From NCBI RefSeq assembly GCF_021596505.1, contig NZ_PJIZ01000008.1, positions 46,361-110,360 of the forward strand: 64,000 nucleotides of DNA. The letters run 5' to 3'. Position 1 is the first letter of the stretch; each line of letters starts with the position of its first letter. This DNA is from Nostoc sp. CMAA1605. Lineage in GTDB: Bacteria; Cyanobacteriota; Cyanobacteriia; Cyanobacteriales; Nostocaceae. Both the position numbers and the translations under genes were made by a program. The notes under the pieces are model-generated. The model was not told the DNA's origin. It worked only from the letters and a program-made list of their open reading frames with translations, and made no database searches. This document shows positions 1 through 8,417 of this stretch, piece after piece.

Positions 1-129
1 AATATTGATTCTACGTTAGAAAATCGGATTGATTCTTTATCTGTAGAGCAAATAGAAAATCTGGCAGATGCGATTTTTGATTTCCAATCTGTAGAAGACT
101 TGATAAATTGGTTAGAACAACAAAATTGA
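1..129 (+). CDS. 3' end of a Rpn/DUF4351-family protein (cut by window edge)
   Basis: The frame is open from base 1 and stops at TGA 127-129, giving 42 residues that end SVEDLINWLEQQN. The tail is nearly identical to that of the complete gene at 242-1189 and of the fragment at 1403-1654, so it is a third copy of the DUF4351-type C-terminus. DUF4351 tails occur on cyanobacterial Rpn-like (PD-(D/E)XK) putative transposases/nucleases. Whether the copy is complete upstream of the window cannot be seen; it may be another orphan tail. Confidence 0.7.
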   Translation, partial: NIDSTLENRIDSLSVEQIENLADAIFDFQSVEDLINWLEQQN

Positions 130-241
130 GGAAATATTCATAAGTAAACATTAAAATTTTATGGTGCGTTACGCATTTTAAATGTACCATAAAATCAGTT
201 TATATCACATTATTTATACTTGTTATCTTGTAATATCATCA

Positions 242-1189
242 ATGATAGACCACGATAGATTATTTAAAGAATTAATCCAAACCTTCTTTTGGGAATTTAT
301 AGAACTATTCCTACCAGAAGTATTAGACTACGTAAATAAAGACAGCCTCACATTTTTACCAGAAGAAATATTTACAGATGTCACCTCTGGAGATAAAAGA
401 AAAATCGACTTACTCGCCAAAGTCAAATTTAGAGAACAAGACACATATTTTCTCATTCACCTCGAAAATCAAGCATATAACCAAAAAGAATTTGAACGGC
501 GGATGTTTCATTACTTCGCTCGTTTAGATGCCAAATATCTATTACCAATCTTCCCCATAGTCATCTTTTCTTACGACGAACCCAAACGCCCAGAAAAAAG
601 CCAATATACAGTTGACTTCCCTAACAAAAAAATCCTGGAATTTAATTACATCGCCATTCAACTAAATAACCTCAACTGGCGCAACTTTTTAAATCAACCA
701 AACCCCGTTGCGGCTGCATTAATGGCGAAAATGGACTTTAAACCAGAAGAAAGAGTCCGAGTTAAACTAGAATGCTTAAGGATGTTAGTAACCTTGCAGT
801 TAAACCCTGCTAAAATGGAACTAATTTCCGGCTTTATTGACACCTATCTCCGATTAAACGCTACAGAAGAACAAGCACTTGATACTGAATTAAAACAAGC
901 CAACTTAGTAGAAGAGGAAGGAATTATGGAAATTGTCACCAGTTGGATGGAAAAGGGAATTGAAAGGGGAATTGAAAGGGGAATTGAACAAGGGATTGAA
1001 AGGGGAATTGAACAAGGGGAACAAAAAATTGTTAAAAGACAACTAAAACGACGCTTCAATAATATTGATTCTACTTTAGAAAATCGGATTGATTCTTTAT
1101 CTGTAGAGCAAATAGAAAATCTAGCAGATGCGATTTTTGATTTCCAATCTGTAGAAGACTTGATAAATTGGTTAGACCAACAAAATTGA
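242..1189 (+). CDS. Rpn-family recombination-promoting nuclease / putative transposase with DUF4351 tail
   Basis: 315 residues from ATG 242 (MIDHDRLFKELIQTFFWEF), the usual start of this cyanobacterial family; an upstream in-frame ATG at 182 would add 20 unfamiliar residues. The N-terminal two thirds match the Rpn/PD-(D/E)XK fold: an acidic strand (KIDLLAKVKF) is followed by FLIHLENQ, the E-x-Q signature of these nucleases. Next comes a low-complexity linker of (I-E-R/Q-G) repeats near residues 240-260, then a DUF4351 C-terminus. Family members promote RecA-independent DNA breakage or recombination; that activity is inferred from homology. The gene lies among partial copies of its own 3' end. 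Confidence 0.8.
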   Translation: MIDHDRLFKELIQTFFWEFIELFLPEVLDYVNKDSLTFLPEEIFTDVTSGDKRKIDLLAKVKFREQDTYFLIHLENQAYNQKEFERRMFHYFARLDAKYLLPIFPIVIFSYDEPKRPEKSQYTVDFPNKKILEFNYIAIQLNNLNWRNFLNQPNPVAAALMAKMDFKPEERVRVKLECLRMLVTLQLNPAKMELISGFIDTYLRLNATEEQALDTELKQANLVEEEGIMEIVTSWMEKGIERGIERGIEQGIERGIEQGEQKIVKRQLKRRFNNIDSTLENRIDSLSVEQIENLADAIFDFQSVEDLINWLDQQN

Positions 1190-1248
1190 TGAAATATTTA
1201 TTGAATCATAAACTAAGAGGTTATTTATCAAGAAAAAATAAAATTATT

Positions 1249-1397
1249 GTAGGGTGCGTTAGGCTGTGATTTCCCAGATGATTTAGTCACAAAATTACTA
1301 TCCTCGCGCCTAACGCACCATCCATGAGGCGGTGCGTTACGGCTAAATTTTCTTGTCTGTGATTCCCAAATCCTTTCATAGCCGTAACACACCCTAC
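1249..1397. repeat. Compound palindromic repeat element, copy 1
   Basis: The outer arms are GTAGGGTG (from 1249) and CACCCTAC (to 1397). Inside, GCGTTAGGC pairs with GCCTAACGC and GTGCGTTACGGC pairs with the GCCGTAAC near the right end. The element resembles the GTAGGGTGCGTTA-type small palindromic repeats scattered in Nostoc genomes. It was copied together with the adjacent DUF4351 tail (second copy at 1714-1827). Confidence 0.7.
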
Positions 1398-1402
1398 ATA
1401 GA

Positions 1403-1654
1403 TTAAAACAAGCTAACTTAGTAGAAGAGGAAGGAATCATGGAAATTGTCACCAGTTGGATGGAAAAGGGAATTGAACAAGGGGAACAAAAGATTGTTAA
1501 AAAGTTAGTAAAACGACGCTTTAATAATATTGATTCTACGTTGGAAAATCGGATTGATTCTTTATCTGTAGAGCAAATAGAAAACCTAGCAGATGCGATT
1601 TTTGATTTCCAATCTGTAGAAGACTTGATAAATTGGTTAGACCAACAAAATTGA
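1403..1654 (+). pseudogene. Orphan duplicate of the DUF4351 3' end
   Basis: Bases 1403-1654 repeat 890-1189 of the complete gene almost exactly, apart from a 48-base (16-residue) loss in the (I-E-R/Q-G) linker. An in-frame ATG at 1439 leaves 71 residues open to TGA 1654, but the nuclease domain is absent, so the fragment cannot work as the parent does. The homology runs on past the stop into the palindromic element (1190-1338 against 1655-1803), so this is one segmental tandem duplication of about 450 bp and not a separate gene. Confidence 0.75.
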
Positions 1655-1713
1655 TGAAATATTTATTGAATCATAAACTAAGAGGTTATTTATCAAGAAA
1701 AAATAAAATTATT

Positions 1714-1827
1714 GTAGGGTGCGTTAGGCTCTGATTTCCCAGATGATTTAGTCACAAAATTACTATCCTTGTGCCTAACGCACCATCCATGAGGCGGTGC
1801 GTTGCGCTGCGCGACAACACACCCTAC
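1714..1827. repeat. Compound palindromic repeat element, copy 2
   Basis: Copy of the element at 1249-1397, with GTAGGGTGCGTTAGGC at its left and CACCCTAC at its right. The left half is nearly identical to copy 1. The right half has been replaced by a shorter hairpin built on GCGCTGCGCG. It ends about 50 bp before hsdR. Confidence 0.65.
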
Positions 1828-1874
1828 ATTTACTACATTGACTTATACTTGATTATGTTTATACTTCATACCTC

Positions 1875-4800
1875 ATGCACACGGAAGATAAATTTGAGGA
1901 CATTATTGAAAGGGAACTCCTGCAAATCAGTGGCTATCACCAAGGTAAAGCAAACGACTACGACGCAGAAACCGCCCTTTTCCCCAGGGAAATCATCAAT
2001 TTTATCCAAACAACCCAAACCAAACAATGGGAACGCCTAGCCAGCACCAGCCCCAGTGATGCTGAGAAAATTATTATAGATAGCCTCACCAAAGAACTCA
2101 AAAGCCGAGGAATGCTTGATGTCCTCCGCAATGGCTTCAAATGCTATGGTAAAACCCTGCGAGTTGCTTACTTCCAGCCCAACACAGGGATGAACCCGGA
2201 AACCTTGGCACTTTATGAACAAAATAGCCTCACCATCACCCGCCAAGTTACTATCAAAACCGGACGCATTCCCGATATTCTCCTCAGCATCAATGGTTTA
2301 CCCATCGCCACCATTGAACTGAAAAACCCCTTCACCGGACAAACCTACCAAAACGCTATTCATCAATATAAACACGATCGCGACCCCAAAGACCCGCTAT
2401 TTGCATTTAAACAACGCTGCTTAGTCCACTTCGCTGTAGACACCGAAGAAGTTTGGATGACTACTAAACTCGCTGGTGAAAATACTTATTTCCTACCCTT
2501 CAATAAAGGTAATCATCACGGTGCTGGTAATCCCCCTGGGGATAATGAAGAATATCGCACCAGTTACTTTTGGTTAGAAGTTTTACAAAAAGATAGCCTT
2601 TTGGATATCCTAGCCCGTTTCCTCCACGTCGAAATTAAAGAAACCAAAATTCCTACCGCCACTGGGGTTAATTACCAGAAAAAAGAAACCCTAATTTTCC
2701 CCCGCTACCATCAACTTGATGTGGTGCGGAAACTCATCAGCCACGCTAAACAAAATCAAGCTGGACATAATTATTTAATTCAGCATTCCGCCGGTTCAGG
2801 AAAATCAAATTCTATTGCTTGGTTAGCCCATCGCCTCGCTAACCTCCACGACAACCAAGATGAAAAAATCTTTCATACCGTTGTTGTCATCACCGATCGC
2901 ACCATACTAGATCAACAATTGCAAAACACTATCTATCAATTTGACCATAAAGCCGGAGTTGTGCAGAAAATTGACGAAAACACCCAACAACTCGCCACAG
3001 CCCTCAGCGACGGCGTACCGATTATTATTTCGACAATTCAGAAATTCCCCTTCATTACTAAAGCCATCGAGACTTTAGGGAAAAAAGGTAAAACCATAGA
3101 CATTACTACTAAAAATAAACGCTTTGCGGTCATCGTTGATGAGGCGCATGGTTCCCAAACCGGAGAAACCGCCGCCGAACTCCGCAAAATTTTAAATAAA
3201 GATGGTATTGAATCAGCGATCGCATCCCAATTGTTAGAAGATGAACTTGAGGAAGAGAATCTCAGTGATGCAGCTAAACAACAACTCCTCAAAGAACAAC
3301 TCACCCGCACCAAGCAACCCAACCTCAGTTACTTCGCTTTTACCGCCACACCCAAACACAAAACCCAACTTGTCTTCGACGAACCAGGGGAGAACGGACA
3401 AGTTCCTTTTCATCTCTACACCATGCGCCAAGCCATTGAGGAAGGCTATATTAAGGACGTTTTAGCAAATTACACCTGCTACGATCGCTATTACGAACTT
3501 GTCCGCACTTCTGAGAATAACCCAGACTTACCCCGTCGCCAAGCAGCGAAGGTGATCGCCAATTTTGTGGAACTTCATCCCTACAATATCGCCCAAAAAG
3601 TAGAAATCATCATCGAACATTTCCGCAACCATACCCGCCATAAAATTGGCGGTAGGGCGAAAGCAATGGTTGTCACCAGTTCTCGCGAACACGCGGTTAA
3701 ATACAAACTGGCTTTTGATAGATACATCAAAGACAAAGGCTATAGCGATATTAAATCCCTTGTGGCTTTCTCCGGTTCTATTATCCTTGATGAATTACCT
3801 GGACAAACATTTACTGAAGTCAACATGAATGGTGGCATCAAAACTTCCGAAATTCCTGATAAATTTGCTAGTGATGCTTATCAAGTGCTGCTTGTCGCTA
3901 ACAAATTTCAAACCGGATTTGACCAACCTTTGCTGCATACTATGTTTGTTGATAAACGACTTGATGGCGTGCAAGCTGTCCAGACTTTATCTCGCCTCAA
4001 CCGTACCACCACAGGGAAAGAGGATACTTTTGTTTTAGATTTTGTCAACAAACCCGAAGACATCTACAAAGCTTTTAAACCCTACTACGAAGAAACTCCC
4101 GTTGGCGAAACCGCAGATCCACAACAATTAAATGATTTGTCTTACCAGCTTTATGAATGGCAACTTTTTAGCCGAGATGATGTCAACCAGTGGTGTGAAA
4201 TTTGGTTTCGCCCGAAAACTTCTCTTACAGGAAGCGAACACAAAAAATTAAATACATTACTAGACCCAATTATTGATAATTATCAAGCTCTCCCAGACGC
4301 AGAGAAAGAACTATTTAAAACCCAACTTAGCAGCTTCCGCAATCTCTACCTATTCCTTGCCCAAATTATTCCTTATCAAGATTCTGAACTAGAAAAGCTT
4401 TATGCTTACGGGCGATTTCTCCTCAAGAAATTACCCCGCAGTCTACAGGCTCCTAAAATAGATTTATCTGAGGATATTGAACTGAAATTTTATCGCCTGG
4501 AAAAAATCAGCGAAGGGAAAATTGATTTAACTGAAGGTAAAGCCGAACCATTACGCGGTGCGATCGCAGTTGGAACTCGTCAGCCAGATAAGGAAGTCCC
4601 CTTATCCCAGCTTATCGACACCCTTAACGAACGTTTTGGTACTAATTTTACTGTAGCAGACCAGCTATTTTTTGAGCAGATTACCGAAACTGCGATCGCG
4701 AATGATTCCATTAAACAAGCGGCTCAAGTCAATACCAAAGAAAACTTTGCCCCGGTTCTAGACAAGCATCTAGAAAATCTATTTATTGAACGCATGGATG

Positions 4801-4910
4801 GTAACGAAAAAATATTTATGCAAGTGATGAATAGTGAAGAGTTTAAAGCAGTTGTGTTTGAAAAATTACTATCTAGTATTTATGAGAGTATCAAGAGCGA
4901 ACATTCATGA
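1875..4910 (+). CDS. hsdR: Type I restriction endonuclease, HsdR (R) subunit
   Basis: 1011 residues, the usual size for HsdR, from ATG 1875. In type I systems this subunit translocates DNA with ATP and cleaves it at a distance from the site recognised by HsdM/HsdS. Visible parts: an N-terminal nuclease domain with PDILLSINGLPIATIELKNP (the PD...E-x-K core, near residues 132-152), Walker A SAGSGKS near 305, DEAH box VIVDEAHGSQTG near 420, helicase motif FAFTATPKH near 490, and a second RecA-like domain with VANKFQTGFDQP. No hsdM or hsdS lies downstream, where a CRISPR array follows. Partners must be upstream of the window, elsewhere, or lost. The frame is intact. Confidence 0.93.
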   Translation: MHTEDKFEDIIERELLQISGYHQGKANDYDAETALFPREIINFIQTTQTKQWERLASTSPSDAEKIIIDSLTKELKSRGMLDVLRNGFKCYGKTLRVAYFQPNTGMNPETLALYEQNSLTITRQVTIKTGRIPDILLSINGLPIATIELKNPFTGQTYQNAIHQYKHDRDPKDPLFAFKQRCLVHFAVDTEEVWMTTKLAGENTYFLPFNKGNHHGAGNPPGDNEEYRTSYFWLEVLQKDSLLDILARFLHVEIKETKIPTATGVNYQKKETLIFPRYHQLDVVRKLISHAKQNQAGHNYLIQHSAGSGKSNSIAWLAHRLANLHDNQDEKIFHTVVVITDRTILDQQLQNTIYQFDHKAGVVQKIDENTQQLATALSDGVPIIISTIQKFPFITKAIETLGKKGKTIDITTKNKRFAVIVDEAHGSQTGETAAELRKILNKDGIESAIASQLLEDELEEENLSDAAKQQLLKEQLTRTKQPNLSYFAFTATPKHKTQLVFDEPGENGQVPFHLYTMRQAIEEGYIKDVLANYTCYDRYYELVRTSENNPDLPRRQAAKVIANFVELHPYNIAQKVEIIIEHFRNHTRHKIGGRAKAMVVTSSREHAVKYKLAFDRYIKDKGYSDIKSLVAFSGSIILDELPGQTFTEVNMNGGIKTSEIPDKFASDAYQVLLVANKFQTGFDQPLLHTMFVDKRLDGVQAVQTLSRLNRTTTGKEDTFVLDFVNKPEDIYKAFKPYYEETPVGETADPQQLNDLSYQLYEWQLFSRDDVNQWCEIWFRPKTSLTGSEHKKLNTLLDPIIDNYQALPDAEKELFKTQLSSFRNLYLFLAQIIPYQDSELEKLYAYGRFLLKKLPRSLQAPKIDLSEDIELKFYRLEKISEGKIDLTEGKAEPLRGAIAVGTRQPDKEVPLSQLIDTLNERFGTNFTVADQLFFEQITETAIANDSIKQAAQVNTKENFAPVLDKHLENLFIERMDGNEKIFMQVMNSEEFKAVVFEKLLSSIYESIKSEHS

Positions 4911-4939
4911 TTAGGGGTATGAGAAGTATCAAGACAGAA

Positions 4940-4964
4940 AAGCAGGTATTGAAATAACCTGCTT
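4940..4964 (+). terminator. Possible hairpin terminator after hsdR
   Basis: AAGCAGGT (4940-4947) pairs with ACCTGCTT (4957-4964) about 30 bp after the hsdR stop. No U-run follows, so Rho-independent termination is uncertain. The rest of 4911-5107 shows no gene. Confidence 0.3.
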
Positions 4965-5107
4965 CAATAGTTGCGTTGTAGACATAGCTGCTAGTGATTC
5001 GCCAATGTGAATTTTGCGATCGCACTTGAAGGAATATACAACAAATCCCTGAAACATAAGCTTTGCTCAAAGACTCAAGCCCTTGATTGCCCAAGCTGAA
5101 GATTCAA

Positions 5108-5880
5108 GTTTCCATCCCCGTTAGGGGAAGAGGGTTTGGAAAGGCATAATGTTCCTTTGGTGATTGACGAAGTGCAAACGTTTCCATCCCCGTTAGGGGA
5201 AGAGGGTTTGGAAAAGATTTGGAAGACGCATTGCAAATAGCGATTAGTCAGAAGTTTCCATCCCCGTTAGGGGAAGAGGGTTTGGAAAGAAGAAGGAGGC
5301 AGAGACCACGCCACCATGTCTGTCTTTTGGTTTCCATCCCCGTTAGGGGAAGAGGGTTTGGAAAGTTTCCTCATGGTAAGCTCCCAGAAACTCGGAGCAT
5401 ACAGTTTCCATCCCCGTTAGGGGAAGAGGGTTTGGAAAGCAAAAGCTGGTTCTAACGGAGACTTGTTGAATTTAACGTTTCCATCCCCGTTAGGGGAAGA
5501 GGGTTTGGAAAGGACTTGGTTGGAATATTCATCTAACCAAGCCCTAAAGTTTCCATCCCCGTTAGGGGAAGAGGGTTTGGAAAGGTCAACTCAATCAAGC
5601 ACCGACACAGTGGGTAACTATACCGTTTCCATCCCCGTTAGGGGAAGAGGGTTTGGAAAGCCAGTGAATAGATTTACCCGAAAGGCCCGGGTTTCGAGTT
5701 TCCATCCCCGTTAGGGGAAGAGGGTTTGGAAAGTTAATGGTAACTACAATAACACCATGAAATCTGAAAGTTTCCATCCCCGTTAGGGGAAGAGGGTTTG
5801 GAAAGCTTGAGCAGCAATCCATGAAGGCTCAGGAGGACGATAATGTTTCCATCCCCGTTAGGGGAAGAGGGTTTGGAAAG
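5108..5880 (-). CRISPR. CRISPR array: 11 repeats of 36 bp, 10 spacers of 36-40 bp, no cas genes in window
   Basis: Repeats start at 5108, 5180, 5254, 5330, 5404, 5477, 5549, 5625, 5698, 5770 and 5845. All are identical except that the one at 5180 has A for G at its last base. Spacers are 36, 38, 40, 38, 37, 36, 40, 37, 36 and 39 bp and all differ. Read on the minus strand, the repeat begins CTTTCC, has a CCCC-TAAC-GGGG hairpin near its end, and finishes ATGGAAAC. That layout resembles the Synechocystis subtype I-D repeat (begins CTTTCC, hairpin, ends ACTGAAAC), so minus-strand transcription with a leader at the right is likely. The single altered repeat then sits near the leader-distal end, as expected. 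Subtype is inferred. Confidence 0.95.
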
Positions 5881-6127
5881 AGTTACCATCTGGAAACCTT
5901 ACAGGGTAAGAGTTTCAACTACCCATTTCGACACCACCTTTTTCTCTCAAAAAATAAATAAGAAAAATAGTGAATTTCACAGGCTGAAACCTATGCTGCG
6001 TAAGCTATCGACACCACTTAACGAAATTATGCGGTTTTCAAGGTTCTGGCGAGTGGTGTCGAAAATCTTAGACACACTAGCTAGAACAGTAAAATATGAG
6101 ACTAAAAGTTGTCAAGAGTCTCATAAA
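5881..6127 (-). promoter_or_regulatory. Putative CRISPR leader / ABC gene promoter region with repeated CGACACCAC
   Basis: This gap of about 250 bp lies between the array and the ABC gene. The nonamer CGACACCAC occurs twice on the plus strand (near 5928 and 6009) and once inverted as GTGGTGTCG (near 6053). AT-rich DNA (aaaataaataagaaaaatag) lies between. If the array is read on the minus strand this is the leader, and the nonamers could be integration or protein-binding sites. It must also hold the promoter of the rightward ABC gene. Confidence 0.4.
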
Positions 6128-7582
6128 ATGTCTTTACGATTAGAAAACATTACTAAGTGTTTTGGCTCATTTGTCGCTAATGACAACATTAGCCTGAGCG
6201 TTGATACTGGCAAGATTCACGCAATTTTGGGTGAAAATGGCGCAGGTAAGACTACTCTAATGAATATCATCAGTGGTCTATATCAACCTGATGCTGGTCA
6301 AATTTATCTCAACCATCAACTAGTCAAGATAACTTCACCCAATACAGCAATTAAATTAGGTATTGGCATGATTTACCAACATTTCATGCTTGTGCCTCAA
6401 TTAACTGTTACAGAAAATATTATTTTAGGTAGAGAAAAAACATTACATTTAAATCTGCGCCAAAAACAACGGGAAATTGCGGCTTTATCCCAGAGTTATG
6501 GCTTAGAAATTGACCCCAGTGTTAAGGTTGAAAATTTACCTCTAGGTGTACAGCAACGGGTAGAAATTCTCAAGGTGCTTTACCGTCAGGCGAAAATATT
6601 GATTCTCGATGAACCAACGGCGGTTTTAACTCCTCCAGAGGTGGAATCATTAATGATGATTTTGCGCCAACTGGCGGCGGCTGGAAATACGATTATTTTT
6701 ATTAGTCACAAGTTAGAAGAGGTGATCAATCTCTGCGATACAGTCACCGTGTTACGTCGGGGAAAAGTCGTGGCTAATACCCAGACTGAAGCTGTCACAC
6801 CCCAGCAACTAGCGGAATTGATGGTGGGGCGCGAAGTAACTTTGCAAGTTGATAAATCACCTGCGTCACTGGGAAAGGTTGTCTTGTCGGTGGAGAATTT
6901 GCAAGTGGCGGATGATAGAGGTGTAACTGCTGTGGGTGGTGTGTCTTTTGATGTGCGAGCTGGGGAAATTTTGGGTATTGCGGGGGTAGATGGTAATGGA
7001 CAACGGGAATTAGCTGATGCAATTACGGGTTTGCGGCGGGTGAAAGAGGGGAAAATTACTAGAGAAAAAGCTATCGGTTATATACCTGAAGATAGGCAAA
7101 AAATGGGTTTGGTGTTGCAATTTAGTATTGCCCAAAATCTGATTTTAAAGATGGTTAAAAGCTTGCCTTTTTGTCGTTATTTCTTATTACAATCAGCAGT
7201 GATTAAAAATCATGCCCAAGTTGCAATGCAAGAGTTTGATATTCGGGCGACTGGGGCAGATATTCCAGTGAGTCAGCTATCAGGAGGAAATCAACAAAAG
7301 GTGGTGTTAGCGCGAGAATTGGCGCGAGAACCAGATTTAATTGTGGCGATGCAACCAACACGGGGTTTAGATGTGGGGGCTATAGCGGCGGTACATTCAC
7401 GGCTATTGAGAGAACGCGATCGCGGTGCGGCAATTGTGTATATTTCTACTGAGTTAGAAGAAGTGATGGCGATGAGCGATCGCATTGCGGTAATGTACAA
7501 AGGTGAGTTTGTGGCGATTTTGGACGCAGAAACGGCAACAGTTGAGGAAATCGGTTTGTTGATGGGTGGGGGAAAATGCTGA
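6128..7582 (+). CDS. ABC transporter ATP-binding protein, BMP/nucleoside (sugar-type, tandem NBD) family
   Basis: 484 residues from ATG 6128 (MSLRLENITKCFGSF). The open frame reaches back into the last CRISPR repeat, but that part is not coding. Two nucleotide-binding domains lie in tandem. The first has Walker A GENGAGKTT, signature LPLGVQQRVEI and Walker B ILILDEPTAVL. The second has a degenerate P-loop (GVDGNGQ), signature LSGGNQQKV and PTRGLDVGA. This is typical of the RbsA/YufO/NupO group that powers uptake of ribose or nucleosides with BMP-type lipoproteins. Neither the permeases nor the binding protein is adjacent, so the substrate is unknown. A decayed copy of its last 30 codons lies at 8060-8151. 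Confidence 0.88.
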   Translation: MSLRLENITKCFGSFVANDNISLSVDTGKIHAILGENGAGKTTLMNIISGLYQPDAGQIYLNHQLVKITSPNTAIKLGIGMIYQHFMLVPQLTVTENIILGREKTLHLNLRQKQREIAALSQSYGLEIDPSVKVENLPLGVQQRVEILKVLYRQAKILILDEPTAVLTPPEVESLMMILRQLAAAGNTIIFISHKLEEVINLCDTVTVLRRGKVVANTQTEAVTPQQLAELMVGREVTLQVDKSPASLGKVVLSVENLQVADDRGVTAVGGVSFDVRAGEILGIAGVDGNGQRELADAITGLRRVKEGKITREKAIGYIPEDRQKMGLVLQFSIAQNLILKMVKSLPFCRYFLLQSAVIKNHAQVAMQEFDIRATGADIPVSQLSGGNQQKVVLARELAREPDLIVAMQPTRGLDVGAIAAVHSRLLRERDRGAAIVYISTELEEVMAMSDRIAVMYKGEFVAILDAETATVEEIGLLMGGGKC

Positions 7583-7648
7583 TGTTGATCCGAAAATGGC
7601 AGCAACCGCACTGTAGCTCATATCAGCGAATTATCGAATAATCTTTAT

Positions 7649-7996
7649 ATGTTTAACAGATTAACCATACCCGCACTGATTACTACTCTCGCTGTTGTGC
7701 CTATTGTTTCTAGTTGCAGTGCTAATAAAACTCCCCTAAGTACAGAGCAACAGATTTATGCTGGTAACTGGGTAGCTAGTGATGGTACATCTGTCACGAT
7801 TTATCTGGATGGTGGTGGCGATTTTAAAGCCTCAAATAGTTCCGTCACAGGTGGTTCAACAACCTTTACAGATAAAACTTTGACAATTGGTTTAGGCCCC
7901 ATTAAAAGGGAGTTTAAAATTACTCAGCCACCTCAAGAACAAAATGGTAAATTCACAATGCAGCTTGACGGCATAAGTTATACCAAGAGTAATTAA
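7649..7996 (+). CDS. Small predicted lipoprotein
   Basis: 115 residues from ATG 7649. A hydrophobic signal segment (LTIPALITTLAVVPIV) ends in the lipobox IVSSC, so the mature protein should be lipid-anchored at Cys23. The rest (about 90 residues) is Gly/Ser/Thr-rich with short beta-like strands (YAGNWVASDGTSVTIYLDGGG), as in small lipocalin-like or META-like folds, but no family is recognised with confidence. It sits 66 bp after the ABC gene on the same strand and may be cotranscribed. It is bracketed by the true 3' end of that gene and a decayed copy exactly 600 bp away. Confidence 0.7.
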   Translation: MFNRLTIPALITTLAVVPIVSSCSANKTPLSTEQQIYAGNWVASDGTSVTIYLDGGGDFKASNSSVTGGSTTFTDKTLTIGLGPIKREFKITQPPQEQNGKFTMQLDGISYTKSN

Positions 7997-8059
7997 ATCT
8001 ATTTGCGATTACGTTTTGTAACAGGGGTTTTACCTTGGTACAAAACGTGCAATTTATGA

Positions 8060-8151
8060 AAAGTGATGGTGATGAGCGATCGCATCACGGTAATGTACAA
8101 GGGTGAGTGTGTGGGGATTTTGGACGCACAAAGGGCGACGGTTGAGGAGGT
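8060..8151 (+). pseudogene. Decayed duplicate of the ABC transporter 3' end
   Basis: Bases 8060-8151 match 7460-7551 with a constant offset of 600 bp. About 12 differences in 90 bases (my count by eye) give roughly 87% identity. The frame is still open: MSDRITVMYKGECVGILDA matches MSDRIAVMYKGEFVAILDA of the parent and ends at TAA near 8155. It has no start of its own or nucleotide-binding domain. It forms a direct repeat flanking the lipoprotein gene. Confidence 0.75.
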
Positions 8152-8191
8152 TTAAGTAATTTTGGCTGTGTGGGATGAGGTATTATTTTTA

Positions 8192-8306
8192 GCTCACGCA
8201 TTCGCCGCAAGGCGTTCCCGAAGGGTAGGCGCAAAGACGCAAAGAGATTTTTGCTTTCAAGATGCGAGAAAAAATTGTAGGGTAGGCATCTTAACTTACC
8301 CTACAA
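8192..8306. repeat. Dispersed repeat and hairpin between two gene-tail copies
   Basis: 8192-8246 carries the ttcgccgcaaggcgttcccg...gcgcaaagacgc type sequence that recurs widely in Nostoc genomes. Bases 8275-8306 form a hairpin with arms TTGTAGGGTA and TACCCTACAA. No credible gene lies in 8152-8320. Confidence 0.55.
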
Positions 8307-8320
8307 GAAATTCCCAAAGT

Positions 8321-8400
8321 GGAATTCAAATCACTCTGCGCTTGTTCTAAGGCGACTGGTAGTTTTCGGACGGCTTGGGCGAGGTTTGGTCTTCCACTGC
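8321..8400 (-). pseudogene. Decayed duplicate of the alaS 3' end
   Basis: This segment matches the last codons of alaS (about 8751-8838), sharing AATTxAAATCACTCTGxG, CTTGTTCTAAGGCG and GGCTTGGGCGAGGTTTGGTC in the same order, with an internal deletion where alaS has the RDASKL codons. It is not translatable as a protein of its own. Together with the true alaS end it brackets the small gene at 8418-8699. Confidence 0.7.
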
Positions 8401-8417
8401 CGCGATCGCCTGTACAA

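Noticed and set aside
5219..5822. Several open frames of 75-83 codons on both strands
   Set aside because: They are translations of CRISPR repeats (FPSPLGEEGLE and its frames), not proteins.
5108..5880. Plus-strand transcription of the CRISPR array
   Set aside because: The plus-strand repeat ends TTGGAAAG, loosely like an ATTGAAAG handle, but hairpin position, CTTTCC start and the place of the altered repeat fit the minus strand better.
5843..6127. 95-codon upstream extension of the ABC transporter frame
   Set aside because: It begins inside the last CRISPR repeat and does not resemble the family; ATG 6128 gives the normal N-terminus.
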